This document shows positions 48,667-59,930 of a DNA stretch of 64,000 nucleotides, one piece after another (position 1 is the first letter of the stretch; every line of letters begins with the position of its first letter). This DNA comes from Crotalaria pallida (Eukaryota; Streptophyta; Magnoliopsida; Fabales; Fabaceae), in assembly GCA_037953625.1 (NCBI GenBank), contig CM075656.1, forward strand, positions 83,223,001 through 83,287,000. Reading direction: 5' to 3'. The notes beneath the pieces were generated by a model that was not told the origin of the DNA, made no database searches, and saw only the letters and a program-made list of their open reading frames with translations. The position numbers and the translations under genes were made by a program.

Positions 48667-48983
48667 TTAGTCATCAGTAGATGAACATTGATCACTCGGT
48701 AAACTGCCGAACTTCGAAGTCCAATACTTTTCAATCTCTTCTGCAGTCCTTCCAGGGATTCTTCCAGCAATAAGTGACCATCTACAACATTTCAAATTAA
48801 TTAACTCAAGTTATTACTGCCTTACAATTTTATCACTCCCCGATAGGGATGAGCAAAATACCGCTACCCGCAAAAACATTCGCAACGGGTACCCGCACTA
48901 TTCCCTTGCGGGTGGGGATTGGTATTATGATACTCGCCCCGCGGATATCCGCATATATAAAATAATATTTTACTAATAAATAT

Positions 48984-49025
<42 letters not shown>

Positions 49026-50468
49026 TTTTTTTATTACTTTGAGAACATAAAAATTTTCTTTTATTTATATTTCATATTGAATTTTAAAGATGAAATTATA
49101 ATGATAAACATTTATCATATGTATGTAATTATTCATCTTATAATTATTTTTATCTATAATGATTATTACAAAATATATAATTATATAATAAAAGTTTAAA
49201 ACTCGTGGGTACTCGCGAGTACCCATTACCCTCACAAATACCCGCAAATAACTGCAGGTACGAGCGTGAGTATGCACTACCCGCGCCTGTGGGTACCCAT
49301 GCCCATCCCTACTTCCTCGTACACATGCATATAAATAATTACTGAATAAAACGTTGTAAGGGTACTGGTATGCAGTTATGTGATTTGTCACTTTTTATGT
49401 TAATTTATAAGATTATCTTTAAAATAAACCTGATATATGGTACTTCCTCTAGTCTTTATTGTAAGAAAATGTAATCAAAATTACATTTATTAAAAAAAAT
49501 AGTTGAATATATTTAATTTTCTCAAATTCATAAATAATATATTTATTTTTAAAAAGTTATATATTAAGAATAATGAAACAAAAATTAGAGTAAATGATAT
49601 CAATACTTTCCAAGAATATTTTAAGAATGATTGTACTGAGAATATAAAATCAGTTTACATTTTCTTTTTACATTTGACACCAAAACAAGTACAGTATATT
49701 TTTTTTCTGTATTAGAAACCAGAGGAAGTACATGATATGGTGAATTTTGTATATAGCAAAGTAAATGAGAGAATTCCATAATTATTACTCCATCCGGTTT
49801 CATTTATAAAAAAAAATACTCCACTAATGATCTTAAATATAAGTAAAAATTAACTAACTTTCTATTCTCAGTACAATCATTCCTAAAATATTATCATAAT
49901 GTGGTTGAATCATTTAATTTTTGTTTCATTCCCAATATAAATTTACTAAAATAATATATATTTTTATAAATTTGAAAAAATTAAATAGACTCAATTAATT
50001 TCCTTAATAGGTGTGAAGTTAGTTATCTTTGATTAAAAAAAGTAGAGAGAGAGAGAGTACAGTATATATCATATATGTATATATTCACACACTCTAGTGG
50101 ACTGAAAGCAAGTGTGCAAATATAATGGAATGTGATAAAGCAAAGCAATTACCTATTTCCAAGCAATCTATGCATCCTGGCAATGATATCCGCCTCGTCT
50201 TCGGAGATTTCCGGTTTAGGATCTTCAGTAGGAGGTCTCTTCTCTGAGCCGAGAGAGAGAGGCAGAGAGAGAGAGAGAGAGCACATAAAATAAATTAAAA
50301 GAGAAAAATTAAAATGAGGTGAAAAACAGCCAAACAGGTAGTAGGGTTTAGTTAATAAATATGAAAGTGGTCGCGTGTTTACGTGCTAATACCTTTGACA
50401 TGCTGGCGGCCTTTGTTGCTGCCAATGCTTGCATCATCATCAGTTGCATGATTATTTGAGTCGCTCAT
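48667..50468 (-). CDS. CPC/TRY/ETC-type single-repeat R3-MYB repressor
   Basis: Three exons on the minus strand (50468-50393, 50243-50153, 48781-48667; GT-AG) give 93 aa. R3-MYBs of this class lack an activation domain. They compete with R2R3-MYBs for bHLH partners in the MYB-bHLH-WD40 complex, repressing trichome, root-hair-pattern or anthocyanin genes. The single MYB repeat spans about residues 38-80, with W57 and W76 visible and PGRTAEEIEKYW (65-76) diagnostic. The bHLH-contact motif [DE]Lx2[RK]x3Lx6Lx3R is present as D44-I45, R48, L52, L59, R63, with Ile in place of the first Leu. The N-terminus is Asp/Ser/Asn-rich, and a short acidic tail ends in STDD. Exon positions match the usual three-exon R3-MYB layout. 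Intron 2 (1371 bp) is inflated by a hAT element and two Stowaway-type MITEs. The specific orthologue is not resolved. Confidence 0.93.
48844..49311. mobile_element. Ds-like hAT MITE inside R3-MYB intron 2
   Basis: 468 bp, TAGGGATGAG...GCCCATCCCTA ends, subterminal GGGTACCCGC motifs on both sides and a (TA)n tract at 48994-49020. The 8-bp duplication is no longer clear. Same family as 39212-40110 and related at its ends to 54051-54604. Confidence 0.8.
49443..49728. mobile_element. Stowaway-type MITE in R3-MYB intron 2
   Basis: CTTCCTCTAGTCTTTATTGT left end, inverted right end (CCAGAGGAAG), TA on both sides. Shares its interior (GAATGATTGTACTGAGAATA) with the next element in inverted orientation. 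Confidence 0.75.
49788..50057. mobile_element. Second Stowaway-type MITE in R3-MYB intron 2, inverted
   Basis: CTCCATCCGGTTTCATTTAT left end, ...GTAGAGAGAGAGAG/TA right end. Interior is the reverse complement of the neighbour at 49443-49728 (TATTCTCAGTACAATCATTC). Confidence 0.7.
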
Positions 50469-50544
50469 GTTGCAGCTAGGAAGGATGAGCAGATCTTCAT
50501 TAATGATTGGTATTGCCTGATAAAGCGGAAAATGAGTGTTTGAC

Positions 50545-50550
50545 TATATA
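50545..50550 (-). promoter_or_regulatory. TATA box of the R3-MYB
   Basis: TGTATATAGTC on the minus strand, about 77 bp upstream of the ATG, implying a short leader of roughly 45 nt. Confidence 0.5.
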
Positions 50551-50969
50551 CAGCAGAGGGAAAATATGGGTACTCCTAAGCTGGTGATTTATCCTTATCG
50601 GATACATTTTGGATATCGGTACAGGTACCGTATTCTTGAATATTTGTAACTAGTATATTAAAGTATATTTTAGGTGTGGATCTTACCTGTAATTTTTGCC
50701 TTATAATATATTTTTTAATATTATAATTAATCTTTCAGACTTATATCTTGATTTATTATGAGTATCAACCTATAATTTTAATCTATTTCAAATGCAAAAA
50801 TCGTTTATTTTCATCTTATAATTATTTATTTATTTATAAAATTAGAAATTATATTGTCGTACCCCGTACTCGGTATTGTACCCGTATCCATATTGTTGCA
50901 ACATAGGAAAAAAATAATGCAGTTTACAGACTTATGACAATGATCGATAAGGTTCAATAATAAATATTA

Positions 50970-51242
50970 CTCCCTCCGTCCCTAAATATAAAGCGTCTTT
51001 GGGGGATTTCACATCCATTAAGAAAGTGGAATAATTTAGTTAATTGTATTGGAAATGTGAACTTTTGATATGTAATTTCAAAATTATCCCTATTAATATT
51101 ATTGAGAATCTAAAAAGTGTTAATTAAATAGGGGTGTTAGTGGAAAAAAGTAATTAATGATCATTGAAAATTGGTATGAGGCTTTATAAATAGGGACAAA
51201 ATAAAAGTGTCAAGAGGACCTTATATTTAGTGACGGAAGTAG
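50970..51242. mobile_element. S1 Stowaway MITE, inverted copy
   Basis: CTCCCTCCGTCCCTAAATAT left end, TA at both borders. The interior is the reverse complement of 4587-4858 with high similarity (AATTAATGATCATTGAAAAT, AGGGGTGTTAGTGGAAAAAA). Confidence 0.85.
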
Positions 51243-51370
51243 TATAATTTATTAGAGAGTTTTTTTATATGTATCTTAGGATATACAATAAAAATATTTA
51301 AAAAAATAAAGTTAAAAAAGTGAATTGTATAGTAGGTGGGAAGTGATTATTTGTTTTCTCATAAAAAATA

Positions 51371-51724
51371 CTCCATCCGTGTTTCACAGTGTTTGGCCTT
51401 TTAGCCTTTTTTTTCTTGTTTCACAATGTTTGGCCTTTTACATTTTCAATACACAAACATATTTTTTTTTTCCAATATTAACCTTTCATTCAATCATTTC
51501 TCTTACTCCTCATTAATTCTACTTTTATCATCTCTCTCATCTCTAAACCACTATACATTAATTAATGGACACACTTACTGATAAAAATTAAATACTATTA
51601 CAATTTTCAATAAGGATTAAATAGGGGCATTTTAGACAAACCATACATAATACTTACAATAATTAACACTTTCTTAATCTGTGTGTCCAGACCTAAAAGG
51701 CCAAACATTGTGAAACGGAGGGAG
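51371..51724. mobile_element. Stowaway MITE, family S2 (354 bp)
   Basis: CTCCATCCGTGTTTCACAGT and the matching right end (ATTGTGAAACGGAGGGAG) with TA on both sides. The TGTTTGGCCTTTTA word occurs twice near the left end. Decayed relative at 18690-19036. Confidence 0.85.
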
Positions 51725-51768
51725 TAACTTATTTATTAGGTATCCTTAACACACACACACATATATAT

Positions 51769-51816
<48 letters not shown>

Positions 51817-52697
51817 TTCTTTTGAACATTAAGAAATCTTTTATTACATAACCGTGGTTGAGTAAGGTTTGTTTTTAATTTTTTGACATTTTGAGATTAA
51901 ATGTATCCTCTTCACCAAGCAATTATACTTAATTGAGATAATAATGTAAATAGTAGTAAGTATTTTCTTAACAGGTTGTGGATACTTAATAAAAAATATT
52001 AAGAAAAGTATGGAAGATCAACTCATTGCCTTTAAAATTATAAAATTTAGTTTTTTAATACATATACGTCATTTAATTTTAAGCTCGTTATGCTTGGCTC
52101 TTAAGACTAAAACTAAGATAATATCATAAATTATATTATGATCTTGAGATAATATAAATTATAAGTCAAAACAATTAATAATTAGTTAAACTTTTCATAT
52201 GTTACTTACTTTATTTTTCGTTATCAAATAATTGACACTCTTTGCGTTTTTTTTATCATCGCATTAGTTCTTTGCATTTTTTCATTATTAATTTGGTTCA
52301 TAGATCATTGTTCATCTATCATACATGAACTAATATAATATGCATAAGTATCATTTCTCTCTTCAATGATGCAAATGTGAACTAATATAATATTTTCAAG
52401 TACAATGAACAATGACTCAAAACCAATTTGATAGCTAAATGAAACACGAGGGATCGACATGATACAAACCAATAATACCAGAGGGAGCGATTTGATAGCA
52501 ACAAATAATGTAATCTCCTTCCTCTATTCTCGTTAAAAAAAAATAAAAAATACTTTGTCTATAAAGAAAATGAGTAATTTAACTTTAATAAGTTTGGATT
52601 TAAAGAAAAAAACTTTTTTTTTAAAATCTATACAGTACTTTGCACTCCTATTATTTAAATTTTTGTTAAATTTATCTTGTTTAGATACATTAATGTT
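51725..52697. other. Intergenic, no gene
   Basis: AT-rich, with a (TA)n tract at about 51776-51815. No gene. Confidence 0.45.
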
Positions 52698-52706
52698 TTA
52701 ATATTA

Positions 52707-53567
52707 GGATTTTACTTCGGAACCCTCTAAAAATAGAGAGTTTCTTACCCTTTTAACGTGGTCCAATAGAAAATAGCCACGTGTTTTTTTGTCACTTAAG
52801 CTGGACATATTTTTAATTTATAAGTTTTATAATTAGATCCCTAAAATATTATTTAAAAATGTTTTTTTATCCTTAATGTAATTTATCCAAAATACCAACA
52901 TTTTAATATTATTTTTCATTTACCTAAAATGTCCTAATTTTAATATTATTTTCATCTACCCACATTACCCTAATTTTAATTTTATATTTCATCTACCCTA
53001 AATACCCCAATTTTAATACTATTTGTATCTATCCAAAATAAGAATAAAAAAAAAGTGATGATGAAGAAGGTATATTCCTGGGTTTGCTCCTAAGTTTTTC
53101 AATGAAGAAGGTATGAATAAAAAGGAAGAAGGTGATGATGTTGGTACTTGGCAGTGATAGAAGAAGAATGATCTGATAGATTGATGGAGAAGAATAACGT
53201 GAGTGGGTAGTGAAATTATAAATTATAAATTATTAAGGATTTTTTTTTGTAAATACAAATAGTATTAAAATGAGGCTATTTTGGATAGATAAAATATAAA
53301 ATTAAAATTTGGGTAGATGAAAAATAATATTAAAATAAGGGTATTTTAGGCAGATCAAAAATAATATTAGAATGATTGTATTTTGGATAAATTACATTGG
53401 ATAAAAATAATATTTTTAAATAAATATTTTAGGGACCTAATTATAAAATTTATAAATTAAAAATATGCCCCGATGACGTGGCAAAAAAACTCGTGGTTAA
53501 TTTCTATTGAGCCACGTCAAAAGGGTACAAAATTTTTCTATTTTCAGAGGGTATCGAAGTAAAACTC
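52707..53567. mobile_element. 861-bp MULE-type foldback, perfect 9-bp TSD
   Basis: Inverted arms of several hundred bases starting GGATTTTACTTCGGAACCCT, with the complementary right arm ending ...GAAGTAAAACTC. TTAATATTA lies on both flanks (52698-52706, 53568-53576). The short central non-inverted part (about 53040-53240) is GA-rich (GATGATGAAGAAGG). No transposase. Confidence 0.88.
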
Positions 53568-53576
53568 TTAATATTA

Positions 53577-54042
53577 TCATATATATATATATATAAATAA
53601 ATTTAGAAAAATATTAACAAGCATCCTAATGATACATGTTAAATAGTCAAAAATAATAAAAAATTATTGCAAAGTGTAACCTTTGATATTTTTTTTTATT
53701 ATAGGAAACTTAAGGAGTACCCACAAGATTCATAAATTTAATACTCCGAGCATGATATAAATGTGTGTGGATAATAATTGTGACGCTGTGTTTGAGTTTG
53801 ACTGCCCTAATCAATCGAGATAAACATTTGATGGCGCAACAATATTTTACAAAGGAGAGAAAAGCCCTGATTGGTGATATGGTAAGTAATTCTATGGTCT
53901 ATTTGGAATTTTAGGAACAAAATAATAATTTTTTGAAGGGGAATCAATTAACAAGGATATTTTGCTGGAGCTAATCAACCGGAGCATGTGGACATTATAC
54001 AAGGCTTCTTTCTCTAACTTGTACGGTACTTCTCATATAGTA
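53577..54042. other. Intergenic, no gene
   Basis: No gene or mobile-element ends recognised. Confidence 0.4.
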
Positions 54043-54050
54043 GTAGTGAT

Positions 54051-54236
54051 TAGGGATGACAATTGGATCCGGACTCGCGGGTAATACTCGCAATGAGTCC
54101 GGATTCAGGTCCAAAAAAGAGACCCATGGGTCCAAAGAATGGACCCGTTTGGGTACCCGCTTTGAACGAGTCTGGGTCCGGGTCTGAGATATTCAGACTC
54201 GTGGGTACCCGGATCCGTTCATATTTACATATATGC

Positions 54237-54278
<42 letters not shown>

Positions 54279-54604
54279 AGTATGTTTGTGTTTAACGAGA
54301 GAATTTCTTTGATGTCTGCGAGTGTTTAATGGTGGTAGGGATTAATATTAAGTAGAGTGTGTAATAATGTATTAAGGATGCCTCGGTCTATAAAAAAAAC
54401 ATAGAAATTAATTTAAAAAATAATTTTTTTCTTTAAAAAAAATTGGTAATGGGTACCCGCAAAACCCGTCTGGGTGCTCGAAGACTCGCCTATCCATTAT
54501 GCAGCGGGTACCCGAACGGATCCGGGTGAATCCGGGTCCAGAAATTGAAAAACGAGTCCGGGTACCCCATTATCCGGACCCACCCGGACCCATTGTCATC
54601 CCTA
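54051..54604. mobile_element. hAT MITE, perfect 8-bp TSD
   Basis: 554 bp with TAGGGATGACAAT ends (right end complementary). GTAGTGAT is on both sides (54043-54050, 54605-54612). Both subterminal zones are dense in CCGGGTCC/GGGTACCCG words. The centre carries (TA)n (54239-54273). No transposase. Confidence 0.92.
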
Positions 54605-54673
54605 GTAGTGATTGGGTTAACAATCCTATTCAATAAATTAATTGAAACATACTATGATGTATTGCAATCAACT

Positions 54674-54893
54674 CACGTGGTCACGTCCTATCTAATCTTA
54701 CATTACCATTAATAATGCGGCAGTGGCCCTACGAAAGGGCAAATAAAACAACGTCGGACGGGAAACAATAGGTCCCATTTGCATGTGAAGGCACGTGTCT
54801 ATGATGAAGTTGCACGTGTCTCTCATCCTCTTCATCACTCTCTAATACAGGACTACAGGAGTGTATGTGCATGAATTGTCACATCTATAAATG
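54674..54893 (+). promoter_or_regulatory. Promoter-like segment with four G-box/ABRE cores and a TATA box
   Basis: CACGTGG (54674-54680) followed at once by TCACGTCC, then CACGTGTC twice (54792-54799, 54813-54820), and TATAAATG at 54886-54893. This order and spacing are typical of an ABA-, light- or stress-responsive plant promoter pointing right. No gene follows: an LTR begins at 55053. Confidence 0.5.
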
Positions 54894-55052
54894 GTGTTAT
54901 ATTGGTCTATTTTCATCCACTGAACTCACCCTTCAACAGAGGTTAGGTATTCTTCCACATTACTCATTCTCTATCTACTCCAAACAAGTAGTCCATATGT
55001 TATATGCCAAAAACTAACCTCTTTATCTCAATAACGATATCCTATATATTCC

Positions 55053-55501
55053 ATAAGTTGTAGTTTAATTTATTCGTTACAATTATAATAATAAGGATCT
55101 TGAAATTACATGACTTTCACACGTTATAGAGACAGAAGGAATACGATTACTAACCTCTATCCATTGCTATACTTGAGAGAGTTCTCCAACGTTCTTTGAC
55201 CAAAAGTCAGGAAACAAGGTTTCTATTCCTTTGTCGTCTCTACTATTCTTTATGTGTCGTTATGTGATGGTAAAAGAGAGAATACGTTATAGCCAGAAAC
55301 AGGACCTGTTTCTCATAAATAGGTAAAACCCTATCTCTTATCCATTAGCTTTCATCAAGCTAATGGGCCTTTAGAAACAATACCCTTATTATCTAAATAT
55401 GATTTAGCCCATTAAGATTTAATTAATTATTTACTAAACACAATTCAATATATATCACATGCACATCACATGAGACATACTAAGATATAAAAAATCTTAC
55501 A
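55053..55501 (-). repeat. Copia LTR copy c (solo-like)
   Basis: 449 bp. On the element strand it starts TGTAAGATTTTTT. Flanks ATTCC (left) and, after one extra T, GTTCC (right) resemble a 5-bp duplication with one change. It differs from copy a at about 14 sites, all in the part away from 55501; the last ~100 bp are identical. Confidence 0.8.
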
Positions 55502-56100
55502 TGTTCCATCGATGAAGCTAAGTCCACACATATAATGTGATGTTTTCAACCATAAAATCTTAGCTCGCAGGAGCCGTACACTTTGTGTTACAAGTAAATC
55601 AGAAAATTGAAGTTATGAATATTTACTATCTACTACTCTCAATGAAGTTAAGACTTAAGAAGCACTACTTTCTCCTTTCGATGACATATGAAAGGCCTTC
55701 AAACTATCCAACACTTAGTATTTGCTATAATTCCTAGCAAGCAGAACACTACTATTTATTTTTTTTATCAACAAGCTATATGAGACAATTTTATTGAAAT
55801 ATATATAAAGCATACACCCAATACTTCAAAGTTTGAATGTTTGTGTATAGAGTACCGGTGGTACTTTTTTTAAGAAACTATGCATAATTAAGAGGTTTTT
55901 TTTTTTTTTTTAAACCAAACATTTTATTAGGTGAGGGGGCATAAGTATGTAGAGAGGTTTGAATTTGAGTACTCTCACTTTATACCATGCAGTTTAACTT
56001 TGCTTTTTTTTTTTTAGATAAGAACAGTACAGTTTAACTTTGCTTACTGAATTGATTTTTGAGTTTTAAGCACGATGAATTAAGTATTTAAGTCTTGTTA
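55502..56100. repeat. Duplicated flank X, left copy
   Basis: About 600 bp almost identical to 62230-62830 (apart from homopolymer length, one base change was noticed). It follows an LTR in both places, so it is most simply host flank copied with the LTR. It includes a micro-insertion at 55990-56045 and a TTTTATTAGG/poly-T motif like a reversed LINE tail. Confidence 0.8.
55990..56045 (-). repeat. Micro-retroposon: 24-nt insert in 16-bp perfect repeats
   Basis: CAGTTTAACTTTGCTT at 55990-56005 and 56030-56045. The insert on the minus strand is TACTGTTCTTATCT plus poly(A). The same structure is in the duplicated X copy near 62719-62775, so it predates that duplication. Confidence 0.65.
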
Positions 56101-56296
56101 AATTAGGATTAAGCAAAATTAATCCCTAAACACCATAATTGGGATTCAATTCATACCAAAACAAAACAAAGTCCTAAATTTCATAATTTGGATTTATGCA
56201 AAATTCATTCCCTAAACATCATAATTAGGATTCAATCCAAATCATAAATCTTAATGGGAAAATCATTAATTTCTTAACGTGGCTCTGATACCACAT
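56101..56296 (-). repeat. Duplicated PBS-proximal segment P, left copy
   Basis: 196 bp matching 61585-61780 with about three differences. It ends in GGCTCTGATACCA, the complement of an initiator-Met tRNA primer-binding site, directly next to LTR copy b. Confidence 0.85.
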
Positions 56297-56745
56297 ATAA
56301 GTTGTAGTTTAATTTATTCGTTACAACTGCAATAATAAGGATCTTGAAATTACATGACTTTCACACGTTATAGAGACAGAAGGAATACGATTACTAACCT
56401 CTATCCATTGCTATACTTGAGAGAGTTCTCCAACGTCCTTTGACCAAAAGTCAGGAAACAAGGTTTCTATTCCTTTGTCGTCTCTACTATTCTTTCTGTG
56501 TCGTTATGTGATGGTAAAAGAGAGAATACGTTATAGCCAGGAACAAGACCTGTTTATCATAAATAGGTAAAACCCTATCTCTTAACCATTGGCTTCCATC
56601 AAGCTAATGGGCCTTTAGAAACAATCCTCTTATTATCTAAATATGATTTAGCCCATTAAGATTTAATTAATTATTTACTAAACACAATTCAATATATATC
56701 ACATGCACATCACATGAGACATACTAAGATATAAAAAATCTTACA
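56297..56745 (-). repeat. Copia 3' LTR (copy b)
   Basis: 449 bp, same boundaries as copies a and c. Shared by the full element on its right and segment P on its left. Confidence 0.85.
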
Positions 56746-57159
56746 TTCTGGCTCATGTGACATAATTCAACATTACGGTTTAATAAACAAATAATTAAAC
56801 AAACAATTAGTGCGCATTTATATAGCTAAATCATTCTATAATTAGATACTCGATTAATCATAGTTAAAGATAGGAACTAATTCGGGTCATAGCGGTTGTA
56901 TGCCATTTATTCGACATAGTTCCTTCCATGTACCACAAAGTAGTCTTTTCCTTAACCTGATCTATAATTGGGAAATATATAATTGGTCCATAATGTCTTT
57001 GTTCAAGACAATACCTGTTTACATTACTCTAACACAATAATGCATGTTGTTCTAGAGAACAGGTAATCAGAAACATATCAAACATATCATAAATGAGCTC
57101 AGCATGTCAATTACATCATACATAAGGATGTCAACATCAAATTCAATTTTACTTAACAA

Positions 57160-59930
57160 CAGTAATGCCTATACTTTCAACATGTTCAATAAATGTTTAG
57201 GCAATAACCCTTCTTTCAATGGATTAACAATCATAAGATTGGTGCTAATATACTCTATTGACAATTTTTGTTTCTGATCTCATTCTTTAGAGACAAAGTA
57301 TTTCATTCACATACTTTTAGCACCTTTATAGTACTTGTCATTGCTGCAAGACACCACAGTACGTTTTCAGCGGCTAAGCAATATTGTCGACAGTTCTAAG
57401 CCCCGAAATAAAATTTTGCAGTCAATTAGTTTGAATTGTAACCTCAAAACTTGTTACAAATTCAACATTCTGATCACCTCAATGTGATCATTCATTACAG
57501 AAGTAAGCATACATTTATTCGTTCCATGCTAATATCTCAAGACTTTATGAGTATAGTTAATACTTCCTTAACGTAAATTTTATTCATTCTAAATCATTCT
57601 AGTACTTTAATGATATATGCTTTATGAGATAAGTCTAACAATTCATGTGACATATTCTAGAATATTCATTTTCTAATCACATGGCTCGACTCACCTATAT
57701 CTTTCATTCAAAGTTACTAGAAAAAACTTCTTAGTCTAGTGTAAAAGACCAAGATAATAAGTTTCAAGCAAGATATAATAACAACAGAATCAACATAATA
57801 AACTCACTCCCACTGACCTTCAGATACTTACACAAGTTAATTGTGTTTCCTTAAATCTAAAAAGAACAATAGTATCATTGACTATCTTTCAGATACTATT
57901 GGTGGGATGTATGTTTAATTTTGTATATTAATTTCCTCAAATTTGCACATTATGTGTTCATTCTTTTCAATTGAAAACCACATTAGTGGGTCATCCACAT
58001 AAACATCCTCCTCTAAAATTCATAAAGGTTGTTTTCACATTCTTCTACTGCAGTTCCAAATCATTACGGATTACATATGCCATGATGATAATATTGAATA
58101 AATTCTTTCAGGTAATTGGTCAAAATACCTCATTAATGGTCAATGCCAACTTTGCGAGGGAAATCATTGACAACAAATTTGATCTTGTAACGTTCAAGGT
58201 TGTCATGAGAGTTATATTTGGTCCAAAGACTCACTTACCCCCAACTCTCGTGTAACCTTTAGGCAATTCTACATGGTCTCATATATATATAAAAATATTT
58301 ATCAATATTATCACAACTTACGGCTTGTAAAACAACACATCGTTATCATTGATGACTAAGTCAAATTTACATTCTTGTAGATAAACCACTTAAAACATTC
58401 GAAATAGCAATTTCTTTCTTTTTTTTAATACCATTTCTCATGGTTCTTCTACAATAAAATCATTGTGAATAGTGAATTCATTTCGTACTTTATTGTTATA
58501 CGATTCAACAATAAAAGAAACTATTGTTGAGGTAGAAGAACAAATTACAAATTACAGGAACTTGCACCCTAACTCCGTTAATTTCCACGTTAAGTGGAAC
58601 TATACTCCCACTAATTTCACAGTTCTCAGTAAACCTGTCATTCACAATTTCAATGATTTTTATACTATGGTTAGAACAATAAGGTCTATACCTTTTGATT
58701 TATATGGATAATCAGTGAAATATTCATTGATGTTTTATATCCATTTTCTTTTCTGACGGATTGCAATCCTTGTTTCTGCCGACAACCTTAAACATGCAGG
58801 TGCCTTAAATTGGGTATCCTATAAACACAGTTCAAAATTGTCTTTGGCACTGTCTTACTAAGAACCCTGTTCAATAGACAAATGGCAGTTTCAAGACATA
58901 CATTCACAAATGTGGGTAAAGACTAAATATCATACTCCTAACCATATTCATTACTGTTCTGTTATGCCCTATATACACCATTTCGCTGCAGTGTAACTGG
59001 CATACACACAAATTACTCAATTCTTGAGGAGTTTAACGAACAGTCACATATGTTGCCCATTTTAATTAATTCTTTAATGTTAATCATCATCTCTATCGTA
59101 ATTGATAACATTCATCTATATGTACTTAACTTTCTACTTTATTCAAGTAAATTTTGAAGACATAATTATAACATGAATAGTTATCAATAAAGATGATCAC
59201 ATACCTTTTAATTTCTAAAAAGAAAGTTAACATCATAGGTCCACAAGTTTTGAAGAACACATTTTCAAGAAGCTGGATCCTTCTTGTGGCTCCTTTCTTT
59301 GTGTCTTTGGTTTTTCTTTCCTTTAATACAATCTGCACAAATAATTAGGCCAATAAAATCCAAATCTGGAAAGATTTTGTTCTTTATAAAGCTTTCCATT
59401 CTTTCCTTGGATTTATGACCCAAACACTTATGCCACAAATTAGCAAAAAAAATCATTTAAAATTCAATTTATATAACTATCACTAATATACAAATACCAA
59501 TGTGATAATTATACTTAAATAAATTGAAACATCCATAACCAAACATAAAAGAGTATCTAGTAACATTAATCCTATATAATAAACCAAACTCCTAGAAAAC
59601 TAGGTACCTAAAAGGTTTCCAATGAGTCTAGGTGATGCCCAATATCAAGGATTAAACATTAAATCCTGACAAGTTCTACTAGAACCTTCACTTTATTCCC
59701 ACAAACACGTACTTTACATGTGAGTTTATGGTATGGATTAAACAAAATTCATTATGCTAGAAACATGTTCCGATTCATCCAGGATCAATCCACCAAATTT
59801 ATTTGGATCTTTGATTAAGTTTGACTCAAACATACATAAGCTTTAAACATATCTTTTATAGAATCAAAATTTTCATTTTGTGCACTTCTTCTGAATTCAT
59901 CATTTTTTTGCACAAAATGACATTTATGAT
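57160..59930 (-). pseudogene. Copia gag-pol relic
   Basis: Read leftward with several frame changes and stops: a zinc-knuckle-like KCHF stretch (about 59910); WWIDPG at about 59790, where copia proteases have WWxDSG; a GAG-pre-integrase block LWHKCLGH..ERM (59430-59300) with C-x2-C; an integrase start with TCGP and FIDNYS (59260-59150), the usual Asp before CGP being lost; RT pieces LERYKIKFV (about 58190) and VKTTF (about 57990); and an RNase H C-terminal block IEYIST..PLKEGLLPK (about 57260-57190). Spacing between RT and RNase H is about half the normal length, so deletions occurred. Not functional. Confidence 0.75.

Noticed and set aside
57971..58711. Plus-strand open frames of 79-94 codons
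   Set aside because: Antisense to the copia RT/integrase relics, which read on the minus strand.
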